Part shown: positions 31,490 through 39,470 of the stretch, in pieces | Layout: every line of letters begins with the position of its first letter | Position numbering within the stretch: the first letter of the stretch is position 1 | NCBI GenBank assembly: GCA_028703175.1 | Contig: JAQVNJ010000034.1 | Location: 1-48,391 of the forward strand | DNA length: 48,391 nt | Direction: 5' to 3' | Source: JAAYCB01 sp012744395 | GTDB lineage: Bacteria; Planctomycetota; Planctomycetia; Pirellulales; Thermoguttaceae | Position numbers and translations under genes: made by a program | The notes under the pieces: generated by a model | Database searches by the model: none | What the model was told of the DNA's origin: nothing | What the model saw: the letters and a program-made list of their open reading frames with translations, nothing else

Positions 31490-32767
31490 ATGAGAGACTC
31501 GATTGAAATCGCCGTTTCCGGGCCGGTTCGCGGGCGGATCCGGCCGCCGGGCTCGAAGAGCATCACCAACCGGGCGCTGGTTTGCGCGGCCCTGGCCGAC
31601 GGCCGTTCGGTTCTTCACGGCGCGCTGGATTGCGACGACACCCGCGTGATGATCGACGCGCTGGGCAAGCTGGGGCTGGCGGTGGAACATGACCCGGCGG
31701 CCAAGACGATCCGCGTCGACGGTTGTTCGGGCAGGCCCCCGGCGGCCGCGGCAGCGCTCGACGTGGGCAACAGCGGGACGACGATCCGCTTCCTGACCGC
31801 GCTGGCCGCGCTCGGCCGCGGGCGGGTCCGCCTCGACGGCACGCGGCGGATGCAGCAGCGCCCGATCGCCGACTTGCTGCGGGCCCTGGAGCAGCTTGGC
31901 GCCAAAGCCGCCAGCCAGCGGGGAACCGGATGCCCGCCGGTCGTCGTCGAGGGCAACGGCCTGCCGGGCGGGTCCGCGCGGGTCGCCGGCGACATCTCCA
32001 GCCAGTTCCTGAGCGGACTGCTGCTGGCCGCCCCCTGCGCGCTGGCGCCGGTGGTGCTCGACGTCGAAGGCCCGCTCGTGTCGAAACCCTACGTCGACAT
32101 GACGCTGGCGGTGATCCGCTCGTTCGGAGTGTCGGTCGAAGTCGAAGACCGGAAACGGTTCTCGATCGCGGCGCCGCAGATGTACCGCGCCCAGCGCTAC
32201 CAGATCGAACCGGACGCCTCGGCGGCCAGCTATTTCTTCGCCGCCGCGGCGATTACCGGCGGGGAAGTGACCGTCGAGGGGCTCTGCCGCTCGAGTCTTC
32301 AAGGCGACGTCGCGTTCTGCGATTGTCTCGAGGCGATGGGCTGCGATGTCGACTGGGGCGACGGCCAGATCACGGTCAGGGGGGGCTCGCTGCGGGGCGT
32401 TCAAGTCGACATGAACTCGATCAGCGACACGGTGCAGACGCTGGCGGCCGTTGCCCTGTTTGCGGAGGGCCCGACAAGGATCAGCGGCGTCGGCCACATC
32501 CGCCACAAGGAGACGGATCGGATCGGCGCCTTGGCGGCGGAGCTGCGCAAACTGGGGGCCGAGGTGCAAGAGGCGTCCGACGGGCTGTCGATCGCGCCCG
32601 CACCGCTCCGCAAGGCCCGCATCGACACCTACGACGACCACCGCATGGCGATGAGCCTGGCGCTGGTGGGTCTGCGGCAGCCGGGCGTGGTGATTTGCGA
32701 TCCGGGCTGCACGGCGAAGACGTATCCCGAGTTCTTCGACGATCTGGCGAAAATCACCAACCCCTGA
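31490..32767 (+). CDS. aroA: 3-phosphoshikimate 1-carboxyvinyltransferase (EPSP synthase)
   Basis: This 425-residue enzyme of the shikimate pathway joins shikimate-3-phosphate and phosphoenolpyruvate. Motifs are 'PPGSKSITNRAL' (S3P/PEP site), 'GNSGTTIRFL' (the GNAGT loop, with Ser for Ala), 'RMQQRPIADLL', 'DISSQFLSGLLLAAP', 'RHKETDRI' and 'YDDHRMAMSLAL'. Length is normal. The Ser in the loop and other variations suggest a non-class-I form whose inhibitor sensitivity cannot be read. It is probably transcribed with the propeller gene 12 bases upstream. A separate promoter for the following sugar operon lies 127 bases downstream. Confidence 0.95.
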   Translation: MRDSIEIAVSGPVRGRIRPPGSKSITNRALVCAALADGRSVLHGALDCDDTRVMIDALGKLGLAVEHDPAAKTIRVDGCSGRPPAAAAALDVGNSGTTIRFLTALAALGRGRVRLDGTRRMQQRPIADLLRALEQLGAKAASQRGTGCPPVVVEGNGLPGGSARVAGDISSQFLSGLLLAAPCALAPVVLDVEGPLVSKPYVDMTLAVIRSFGVSVEVEDRKRFSIAAPQMYRAQRYQIEPDASAASYFFAAAAITGGEVTVEGLCRSSLQGDVAFCDCLEAMGCDVDWGDGQITVRGGSLRGVQVDMNSISDTVQTLAAVALFAEGPTRISGVGHIRHKETDRIGALAAELRKLGAEVQEASDGLSIAPAPLRKARIDTYDDHRMAMSLALVGLRQPGVVICDPGCTAKTYPEFFDDLAKITNP

Positions 32768-32893
32768 CCGTAGGGTGGTCCAGAGCGGACCCGCGCCAAT
32801 CCAGATCGCACCGCCGCCAACCTCCCCGGAGAGGAAACCGGTCGCGCCGCCAGACGGCAGGCGGCGGCCCACCGTTTCTTCCTGCGACGAAAA

Positions 32894-32922
32894 TTGACGC
32901 CCCCCGGCGCAGCGGATATATT
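32894..32922 (+). promoter_or_regulatory. Strong sigma70-type promoter for the sugar permease/rbsK operon
   Basis: TTGACG (32894-32899), a 17-base spacer and TATATT (32917-32922) predict a start near 32929 and a 40-base leader. This is one of the two best promoter matches in the window. Confidence 0.6.
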
Positions 32923-32968
32923 CGCCGCAGGCGTCGAAGAGGCAACCAACACCCGGGAGAGCCAGGGC

Positions 32969-33979
32969 ATGTTCGTACTGGAAAGCTATCCACTGGCGGT
33001 CGTCTTCTGCATTATCACGATGCTTTGCTGGGGGTCCTGGGCCAACACGCAGAAGCTGGTCGGCTCGCGGTGGCGGTTCGAGCTGTTCTATTGGGACTAT
33101 GTCTTCGGCGTCGTGTTGATGGGCCTGATCTTCGCGTTCAGCCTGGGAAGCGTCGGCGAGGGCGGCCGCGGATTTCTCGACGACATCCGGCAGGCCGACC
33201 CGGCCAACATCGGTTCGGCGCTCGTTGGCGGCGCCGTGTTCAACGCCGCGAACATCCTCCTGGTGGCGGCAATCGCCGTGGCGGGCATGGCCGTTGCCTT
33301 TCCGGTGGGCATCGGCCTGGCCCTGGTGGTCGGCGTCGTGGTCAACTATCTGGCCGACCCCAAAGGAAATCCTTACCTGCTGTTCGTCGGCGTGGCCCTG
33401 GTGGTGCTGGCGATCATTGTCGACGCGGTGGCCTATGGCCGCCTGCCTCGGCAAGGCAAGAGAGGGATGTTGCGGGGGCTGGTCCTTGCGGTCCTCTGCG
33501 GCATCCTGATGGGGTTCTTCTACCGGTTCGTGGCCGCCTCGATGCCCGAGGCGAAACCGGAGAACTTCTGGAATCTACCCGCGGGCAAGCTCGGCCCCTA
33601 CACGGCGATGGTCTTGTTTTCCCTGGGGATGCTGGCCAGCCAAGTGATCTTCAATTTCGCGAACATCGTCGGCTGGTCGACGGCGGAGGCGGCCGCCAGG
33701 CCCGACTATTGCGGCGGCTCCGCCCGCGACCATCTCTGGGGCATCCTGGGAGGGATGATCTGGGCGGTGGGCATGACCTTCAGCATCATCGCCTTCGGGG
33801 TCGCCGGTCCGGCGATTTCCTACGGGCTCGGCCAGGGGGCCACGCTGGTCGCCGCCTGCTGGGGCGTGTTCATCTGGCGCGAGTTCCGCGCGGCGCCGCC
33901 CGGAACCGGCCGCCTGCTCTGGGCCATGTTCGCAAGCTTCTTCGTCGGACTGGGATTGATCATTTGGTCGGGAGCCTGA
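32969..33979 (+). CDS. Ten-helix sugar (ribose/glucose-type) permease, DMT superfamily
   Basis: This 336-residue protein has about ten transmembrane helices in two five-helix halves, beginning 'MFVLESYPLAVVFCIITMLC'. The motif 'CWGSWANTQKL' and 'WDYVFGVVLMGL' match the GRP/RbsU sugar-uptake and plant-ureide-permease-like branch of the drug/metabolite transporter superfamily. The ribokinase gene starts four bases later, so import of ribose or a related sugar is the best inference. The ATG at 32969 has GGGAGA upstream; the open frame further upstream overlaps the promoter. A ureide substrate is the alternative. Confidence 0.8.
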   Translation: MFVLESYPLAVVFCIITMLCWGSWANTQKLVGSRWRFELFYWDYVFGVVLMGLIFAFSLGSVGEGGRGFLDDIRQADPANIGSALVGGAVFNAANILLVAAIAVAGMAVAFPVGIGLALVVGVVVNYLADPKGNPYLLFVGVALVVLAIIVDAVAYGRLPRQGKRGMLRGLVLAVLCGILMGFFYRFVAASMPEAKPENFWNLPAGKLGPYTAMVLFSLGMLASQVIFNFANIVGWSTAEAAARPDYCGGSARDHLWGILGGMIWAVGMTFSIIAFGVAGPAISYGLGQGATLVAACWGVFIWREFRAAPPGTGRLLWAMFASFFVGLGLIIWSGA

Positions 33980-33983
33980 TGCG

Positions 33984-34910
33984 ATGAGCGAAGCCCGGAT
34001 TGTCGTTGTCGGAAGCGTCAACACGGACATGGTCGTCAAGTCGGAGCGGATTCCCGCCCCGGGCGAGACGGTCACCGGCGGGCAGTTCTTCATGCCGGCC
34101 GGGGGAAAGGGGGCCAACCAGGCGGTCGCCGCCGCCCGGCTCGGCGCCCAGGTGACCCTCGTGGCCAACGTCGGCGACGACGTCTTCGGCCGCCAGGCGA
34201 TCGACAACTTCCGCAAGGAGGGCATCCGCACCGACCACGTCGCGCTCGATCCCCAAAGCCACACGGGCGTGGCCCTGATCCTCGTCGACCGCCGGGGAGA
34301 AAACAGCATCTCCGTGGCGCCGGGGGCGAATTTCACGATCACGGCAGCCGAGGTCGATGCCGCGGCCGAGGCGATTCGCTCTTCCGACGCCGTCCTCCTG
34401 CAACTGGAAATTCCCATGGCCGTGGTCGAGCACGCCGCGGCGTTGGCGGCGGCCGCGGGCGTGGCGGTGATCCTCGATCCGGCGCCGGCCGCGCCGCTTC
34501 CCGACGGCCTGCTCCAATCGATCGCCGTGCTGACGCCCAACGAGTCGGAGGCCGAGCGCCTGACCGGGATTCCGGTCCACGACGAGGCAAGCGCCCGGCG
34601 GGCCGCCGCGGCGCTCCGCCGGGCCGGCGCGCGGCAGGTGATCCTCACCCGCGGCACCGAGGGGGCGCTGGTTTCGACGGCCGAGACGGAAGAGCTCGTC
34701 CCCAGCTTTCCGGTCGAGGCCGTTGACTGCACCGCGGCCGGCGACGCCTTCAACGGCGGGCTGGCCGCCGCGCTGGCCGCCGGCGCGCCGCTGGTGGAGG
34801 CCGTACGGCGCGCGGCGATGGTCGGCGCGTTGTCGGTCACGAAAATCGGGGCTCAACCATCGCTGCCGACCGCGGAGGAGGTCCGCGCGTTTGCGGCCGG
34901 ATTCCAGTAA
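33984..34910 (+). CDS. rbsK: Ribokinase
   Basis: This 308-residue PfkB-family kinase phosphorylates D-ribose to ribose-5-phosphate. Motifs seen: N-terminal 'VVGSVNTDMVV', the GGKGANQA site at residues 40-47, 'LTPNESEAERLTG', 'LTRGTEGALV', and the C-terminal 'DCTAAGDAFNGGLAAAL' with catalytic base Asp254. The anion hole is AAGD rather than GAGD, as in many ribokinases. It is four bases downstream of the permease and clearly in one operon with it. Adenosine-kinase or other PfkB activity is possible, but the overall pattern is ribokinase. Confidence 0.9.
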   Translation: MSEARIVVVGSVNTDMVVKSERIPAPGETVTGGQFFMPAGGKGANQAVAAARLGAQVTLVANVGDDVFGRQAIDNFRKEGIRTDHVALDPQSHTGVALILVDRRGENSISVAPGANFTITAAEVDAAAEAIRSSDAVLLQLEIPMAVVEHAAALAAAAGVAVILDPAPAAPLPDGLLQSIAVLTPNESEAERLTGIPVHDEASARRAAAALRRAGARQVILTRGTEGALVSTAETEELVPSFPVEAVDCTAAGDAFNGGLAAALAAGAPLVEAVRRAAMVGALSVTKIGAQPSLPTAEEVRAFAAGFQ

Positions 34911-34939
34911 GGCCCGCTCGCCCGGGCGGTGGAACGCCG

Positions 34940-35542
34940 ATGCCCGACCAGGCCCCACAGATGCCCCTGGACCTCCTGCCGCTGTTGGCGGCCGCCGCCG
35001 GGATCGTGCTCCTGTTGGTCCTGGTCCGCGCGGTGCGGAGGGCGCTCCGCCGGCGGAGGCGGTTCCGCGACCGCATCGAGCCGAAGCTGGCGATCGACGT
35101 CGCGCAGTTGAGCCAGCAGGGGCCGCCGGCCACGGGGCCCGTGCTGGCGTTCTACCACTTGCCGGTTCGGCTGGCGGCGATCGTCTTGGCGCCGGCCGGC
35201 CGGGCGGGCACACTGCCCGCGACCGAGGGAATCCCGCAGTTGCTCGATGCGATCGTGCCGGGATTGGCCGAAGTGGTCGCCGCCCACGATCCGCTCCGAC
35301 TCCGCTGGCCCGAGCAACTCAGCGCTTCCGGGTTCGCCCACTCTTTCTTCATCCACGCACACCTGCCCGGAGAGGCCGGCAAGGGCACGCCGTGGGCCTC
35401 CGTCGCCGGCTTGGCCAAGACCCACAAGGGCTCGGCGATGGTCGCAATCATCGTCCGCGCCGAACGCCCCAACAGCTACGGCCAGCAGATCATCGAGACC
35501 GAGGGCGACTGGCTACGCGTGTTCCAGGTGCGGCCGGCGTGA
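34940..35542 (+). CDS. One-helix conserved protein of unknown function
   Basis: This 200-residue protein has one N-terminal membrane helix (residues about 9-30) followed by an Arg-rich juxtamembrane stretch (RRALRRRRRFRDR), so the soluble part should be cytoplasmic. The rest is a compact domain with 'AFYHLPVRLAAIVLAPAGR', 'DAIVPGLAEVVAAHDPLRLR' and 'HSFFIHAHLPG'. I do not recognise a named family. It follows rbsK by 29 bases and may be in the same transcript. It ends before the composite inverted repeat at 35561. Confidence 0.7.
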   Translation: MPDQAPQMPLDLLPLLAAAAGIVLLLVLVRAVRRALRRRRRFRDRIEPKLAIDVAQLSQQGPPATGPVLAFYHLPVRLAAIVLAPAGRAGTLPATEGIPQLLDAIVPGLAEVVAAHDPLRLRWPEQLSASGFAHSFFIHAHLPGEAGKGTPWASVAGLAKTHKGSAMVAIIVRAERPNSYGQQIIETEGDWLRVFQVRPA

Positions 35543-35560
35543 CGCGGCGGCGGAGCGGCT

Positions 35561-35700
35561 GTCAGCGATCAGCCGTCAGCCGTCCGTCAGGTCGCAAGTT
35601 GCAGCAGCAGGTTCCGTCTTTCATGCCGCCAGGGCGCGCCTGGTTCCCAAGCCGGAGCTTGGGAACCAGGCAGGAAGACGGCTGACGGCTGATCGCTGAC
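35561..35700. repeat. Composite element: 24-bp inverted repeats flanking a palindrome
   Basis: 35561-35584 and 35677-35700 are perfect inverted repeats of 24 bp, each made of nested GTCAGC / GATCAGCC motifs. They flank copy B of the dispersed palindrome (35638-35671). The whole 140-bp unit sits in the gap between two genes. It resembles a small non-autonomous element or a long structured 3' end. I saw no target-site duplication. Confidence 0.65.
35638..35671. repeat. Dispersed palindrome, copy B
   Basis: Perfect 15-bp arms (GCCTGGTTCCCAAGC and its complement) around the loop CGGA. It shares the TTCCCAAGC / GCTTGGGAA core with copies A and C. Confidence 0.8.
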
Positions 35701-35818
35701 GACTGATATCCTGAAAATGGCTAAAGCTTGCCGATTGTGCCGGCCGATCTGGATCTGACGATGGGGGAGAGGCTGCGCATGGTCGTCCCGCGCAGACCGC
35801 CTGGCTTGGGGAGAGCTT

Positions 35819-36328
35819 ATGCTTCTTCGCTGGATTCGACCGATCCGATTCCTCGTTGAAGGAATTGCGGCCGCCGACACGCCGCGGCAACTGGCGCTTG
35901 GACTGGCCCTGGGGATGGTCATCGGACTGGTGCCGAAAGGCAACCTGACGGCAATCGCCCTTTCGATGCTCCTGCTGGCGGTGCGCGTCAACCTGGCGAC
36001 CGGCCTGCTGGGGGCCGGCCTGTTTTCCTGGGTCAACGGCTGGACCGATCCGTTGGCTCACCGCGTTGGATACGCGCTGCTCACGCACGAGCCGCTGGGG
36101 CCGCTGTTCGCCTGGTTCTTCGCGCTGCCGATCGTGCCCTGGACGGCCTTGAACAACACCGTGGTGTTCGGCAGTCTCCTGCTGGGGATCTGGCTGTTCT
36201 GGCCGGTCTATCATCTCGGCCATCTCGGCTTTGAGCGGCTTCAGCCGCGGGTGGCCGCCGTGCTGGAGCGCTCCCGGATCGGCAATCTCCTGGCCGGCGC
36301 CGAACTGGCCGCCCGATGGAGGGCCTAA
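35819..36328 (+). CDS. TIGR03546-family membrane protein
   Basis: This 169-residue protein has about four hydrophobic segments, related to the DUF2062-like group. Recognisable text is 'ADTPRQLALGLALGMVIGLV', 'PKGNLTAIALSMLLLAVRVN' and 'VPWTALNNTVVFGSLLLG'. In many bacteria it is encoded directly before a TIGR03545 protein, and here the stop codon overlaps the next start (TAATG). Function is unknown; a paired role in envelope biogenesis is suggested only by the conserved linkage. Confidence 0.85.
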   Translation: MLLRWIRPIRFLVEGIAAADTPRQLALGLALGMVIGLVPKGNLTAIALSMLLLAVRVNLATGLLGAGLFSWVNGWTDPLAHRVGYALLTHEPLGPLFAWFFALPIVPWTALNNTVVFGSLLLGIWLFWPVYHLGHLGFERLQPRVAAVLERSRIGNLLAGAELAARWRA

Positions 36329-38082
36329 TGATCCGCTGGAACTATGCGATCCCCCGGCTGCTCCTGGCCGCGCTCGCCCTGCTCCTGGTCTACCTGGGGC
36401 TCAATCCCCTGGTCCGCTGGGGACTGGAGACGTTTGCCGAGCAGGTTCTTTCGACGCGCGTCGAGATTGGAGAGCTCGACCTCGCGCTGCAAAGCACGGA
36501 GCTCCGGATCGAGCGGTTGGCCGTGGCCGACCCGCGCGACCCGGGAAGGAATCTCCTGGAAGCCCGCCAGATGAAGCTCGCGCTTGAGACCGGCCCGCTG
36601 CTGAGACGCAAGTTCGTGGTCGACGACGGCATGGTGCGCGGCCTGCGGTTCCGCGTCGAGCGCCCGGAAGACGCCGAACCGGTTGACCGTTGGCAACTCG
36701 AGGTCGCCGGCAGACGCGTGGGACAACTGGCCGAGCAATGGCTGGAGACCTTGGCGCTGTCGATGCACGAGAAGGTCGAGGAGGAGATCAACGGGCTGGA
36801 GTCGGTGCGGCTTGCCAGGCAGCTGCTCGAACGTTGGCCGGACGAATACCAGCAGTTGGAGGCGCGGGTCCGCGGCGTGAAGGTGCGGATCGAGGCCGTG
36901 CGCAAGCTGTTTCAAACGCCGCCGCAGAACCTCGCCGCCGGCCTGTCGCATTACCAGACGACGCTCTCCGAACTGCAACGGCTGCAAAGCGACCTGGGGG
37001 CGCTGGGCGAGCAGTTGGACGCCCTGCCCGACAAAGCGGTCGCCGACCGCGACGCGATCCTGGCCGCCAAGGATCGCGACATCCGCGCGCTGGAGCAGCG
37101 ATTCGAGGCGATCCGCCTGGATGAGGAGACGCTCACGACCTACCTGCTCGGGCCGGAGATCGGCAAGCGGGTGCTCGAAATCGCCGGCTGGGTCCGCTGG
37201 GTCCGCGCCCACTTGCCCGGCGAGGAAGACGATTTCGAAAACCGCCTCTTGGGGGTCGATGTCCTGTTTGCCGGCAAGCACGAGCGCCCCGACTTCCTCA
37301 TCGAGTCGCTCCTGATCGACGGCGAGACGGAGATTGCCGGGCGGCCCTATTCGTTCGTCGCCACCCTGGCGGGAGTCACCACGGACCCGAAGCGCTACGG
37401 CCGCCCCGCCGTGATCCGGGCCGAACTGGCCGGAGAGACCACCGTCGAGCTTTACGCCCTGCTGGATCGGACGGGCGACGCTCCGGTCGACCAGCTCGTG
37501 CTGAATTGTCCCGACATCCAGCTGCCCGGCGCGCGGTTGGGACGCCAGGGCGCGCTGGGACTCCAGCTCGCGCCGGGGAACACCCACCTGTGGGTCGGGC
37601 TGACCCTCAGCGGCGATCAACTGGCCGGCTGCCTGTTGCTGAAGCAGAGCGGCATCGGGCTTGCGCCCACCTTGCCCGACGCGCTCGGAGGCACGCGCCT
37701 GGCGGAGAGCCTCGCCGCGGCAACCGCATCGCTCCGGGAGCTCGAGGTCCAGGTCGACCTGTCGGGCGAGCTGCTGCGGCCGCGCTGGCAGATCCGCTCC
37801 AATCTCGGGCCGAAGCTTGCCGAGGGCCTCAACCGGGCGGCTTTGGCCGAGGTCGAATACCGGCGCAACCAGGCGGCGGAGCTCGTCCAGAAGCGCGTCG
37901 CGCAGGAATTGGCCAACTTCCAGAGCCGGTTGCTGGCCGACGAGGAGATTCTCCGGAGCCGGCTCCGGCTGAACGAGGCTGAAATCCAGCAGCTGGCCGC
38001 GCTCGTCGGCCGGCAAATCCCTTCGGCCGAGCAGATCTTCTCCAAGGCCCTCGGCGGCAAGACGCTTCCGCTGCGATTCTGA
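36328..38082 (+). CDS. TIGR03545-family protein with N-terminal anchor
   Basis: This 584-residue protein has an N-terminal membrane helix ('RLLLAALALLLVYLGL') and an AsmA-like beginning ('VEIGELDLALQSTELRIERL'). A long helical, coiled-coil-prone middle (about residues 115-275) follows, then beta-rich strands and a C-terminal amphipathic helical region ('NRAALAEVEYRRNQAAELVQ'). It fits TIGR03545, always linked to TIGR03546. AsmA-like features suggest a periplasmic lipid-transfer or barrier role, by inference. The start at 36328 overlaps the previous stop and has GGAGGG five bases upstream; an in-frame ATG at 36316 is less likely. Confidence 0.83.
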   Translation: MIRWNYAIPRLLLAALALLLVYLGLNPLVRWGLETFAEQVLSTRVEIGELDLALQSTELRIERLAVADPRDPGRNLLEARQMKLALETGPLLRRKFVVDDGMVRGLRFRVERPEDAEPVDRWQLEVAGRRVGQLAEQWLETLALSMHEKVEEEINGLESVRLARQLLERWPDEYQQLEARVRGVKVRIEAVRKLFQTPPQNLAAGLSHYQTTLSELQRLQSDLGALGEQLDALPDKAVADRDAILAAKDRDIRALEQRFEAIRLDEETLTTYLLGPEIGKRVLEIAGWVRWVRAHLPGEEDDFENRLLGVDVLFAGKHERPDFLIESLLIDGETEIAGRPYSFVATLAGVTTDPKRYGRPAVIRAELAGETTVELYALLDRTGDAPVDQLVLNCPDIQLPGARLGRQGALGLQLAPGNTHLWVGLTLSGDQLAGCLLLKQSGIGLAPTLPDALGGTRLAESLAAATASLRELEVQVDLSGELLRPRWQIRSNLGPKLAEGLNRAALAEVEYRRNQAAELVQKRVAQELANFQSRLLADEEILRSRLRLNEAEIQQLAALVGRQIPSAEQIFSKALGGKTLPLRF

Positions 38083-38113
38083 GGGCCGGCCCGCCGGCGC
38101 GGAGGGGTCAACC

Positions 38114-39247
38114 CTAGACGCGGACCACGCTGGCGCCCGTCACCCGGCGGACGAGCCGGCGCATTTCGAGCACGCTGACGGTTGAGAGAATCCGCGCGAT
38201 CGGCAGGCCGGTCTTGGCGACGAGTTGGTCCATCGAGGTCGGGTCGCCGCCGACGGCGGCGAGGACTTGGTGCTCCAGCTCGTTGAGCATCAACTCGGCG
38301 GGATGGCGGACTTCGCTGCCATCGTCCCGGCGGGCCGTGTTTGCCAGGGGGCCGAGCTGGTCGAGGATGTCGTCGACGGTCTCGACGAGCGTGGCGCCCT
38401 CGCGGAGCAGCCGGTGGCATCCCTGGGCCGCGCGATCTTCGACCCGGCCGGGGACGGCGAAGACCTCGCGATTCTGCTCGCCGGCGAGCCGGGCGGTGAT
38501 CAGGGCCCCGCTCCGCTGGCCCGCCTCGACGATCACCGTGCCGAGCGACAGACCGCTGATGATCCGGTTGCGTTGGGGGAAACTGCCCGTCCGCGGAGCC
38601 GCCCGGGGCGGCGATTCGCTGACCAGGGCCCCCTGCTGGATGACTTCCTCGGCGAGCCGGCCGTGCTCCGGGGGATAGATATGCAGCACGCCGCTTCCCA
38701 GCACGGCCAGGGTCCGCCCGCCGGCCGCCAATGCGCCGCGGTGGGCCGCCGCGTCGATTCCCCGGGCCAACCCGCTGACGATCGTCACGCCGGCCCGCGC
38801 CAATCCGCCGGCAAGCCGCTCCGCCTGGCGGAGCCCGTAATGCGTGGCGTGGCGGGTGCCGACGATCGCCACGGCGAGCCGATCGATCGGCCGCAGGCCG
38901 CCGCGAACGAAGAGGATGCCCGGCGGGTCGTCGATCTCCTTCAAGAGCGGCGGGTAGTCCGCTTCCCAGTCCGCCAGAATCTGCACGCCCCTCTGGCGGC
39001 AGACGGCGATCTCGCCCTCGACGTCGATCTCCCGGCCGGCCATCGTGATCGCTCGGGCGAGCTTCGGTCCGACGCCGGCGACCTGGCGGAGGCGGTCCAT
39101 CGGCGCGGAGAGGATCCCCTCGGCGGTGCTGAACTTCTCGAGCAGGGCCTGGCGAATCCGCGGCCCGATACCGGGTATCATGGCCAGCCGCAGGCCGTGG
39201 CGGAGCTGCGCTTCGGCGCAGCGTTCCGCCGATTCGCATTCGTCCAT
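38114..39247 (-). CDS. dprA: DNA-processing protein DprA
   Basis: This 377-residue protein has tandem helix-hairpin-helix motifs at the N-terminus ('IPGIGPRIRQALLEKF', 'VAGVGPKLARAI'), then the Rossmann-like DprA core: 'VGTRHATHYG', 'SGLARGIDAAAHRGAL', 'LGSGVLHIYPPEH', 'FPQRNRIISGLS' and 'QRSGALITARLA', and a C-terminal winged-helix domain. DprA loads RecA on incoming single-stranded DNA in natural transformation, though many non-competent bacteria keep it. The ATG at 39247 starts the helix-hairpin-helix region; the frame continues upstream through the palindrome copy C. A -10-like TATACT at 39358-39353 lies about 100 bases upstream. Confidence 0.93.
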   Translation of the reverse strand: MDECESAERCAEAQLRHGLRLAMIPGIGPRIRQALLEKFSTAEGILSAPMDRLRQVAGVGPKLARAITMAGREIDVEGEIAVCRQRGVQILADWEADYPPLLKEIDDPPGILFVRGGLRPIDRLAVAIVGTRHATHYGLRQAERLAGGLARAGVTIVSGLARGIDAAAHRGALAAGGRTLAVLGSGVLHIYPPEHGRLAEEVIQQGALVSESPPRAAPRTGSFPQRNRIISGLSLGTVIVEAGQRSGALITARLAGEQNREVFAVPGRVEDRAAQGCHRLLREGATLVETVDDILDQLGPLANTARRDDGSEVRHPAELMLNELEHQVLAAVGGDPTSMDQLVAKTGLPIARILSTVSVLEMRRLVRRVTGASVVRV

Positions 39248-39305
39248 ATCGGCAACGCTTCCCTCGACGGTGATCGCCCCTTGACGAAAAACGCCTGCCC
39301 CGCCT

Positions 39306-39332
39306 GGCTTGCCAAGCTCCAGCTTGGGAACC
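39306..39332. repeat. Dispersed palindrome, copy C (imperfect)
   Basis: GGCTTGCCAAGC, loop TCCA, then GCTTGGGAACC: the core of copies A and B with two mismatches in one arm. It lies in the predicted leader of dprA. Confidence 0.7.
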
Positions 39333-39396
39333 GGCTGAAATCGCTTGCCCCCAGTATAACCCGGATTGTTCACAAAGCCCGCCGCCTGTCGACCTC

Positions 39397-39425
39397 TTGA
39401 CGGGCAGAAACGCCCGCCCTAGGTT
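39397..39425 (+). promoter_or_regulatory. Putative promoter for the second DUF1080 gene
   Basis: TTGACG (39397-39402), a 17-base spacer and TAGGTT (39420-39425). The spacer contains the small inverted pair CGGGC / GCCCG. The start would be near 39432, with a 39-base leader. Confidence 0.35.
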
Positions 39426-39470
39426 GAGGCCAATCGACCGCCACTGCTCCCCTTGAGAAAGGACCCGATC

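Noticed and set aside
30074..33454. Open frame of about 1,130 codons on the minus strand
   Set aside because: It runs antisense through the PQQ propeller, aroA and permease genes and has no recognisable domain.
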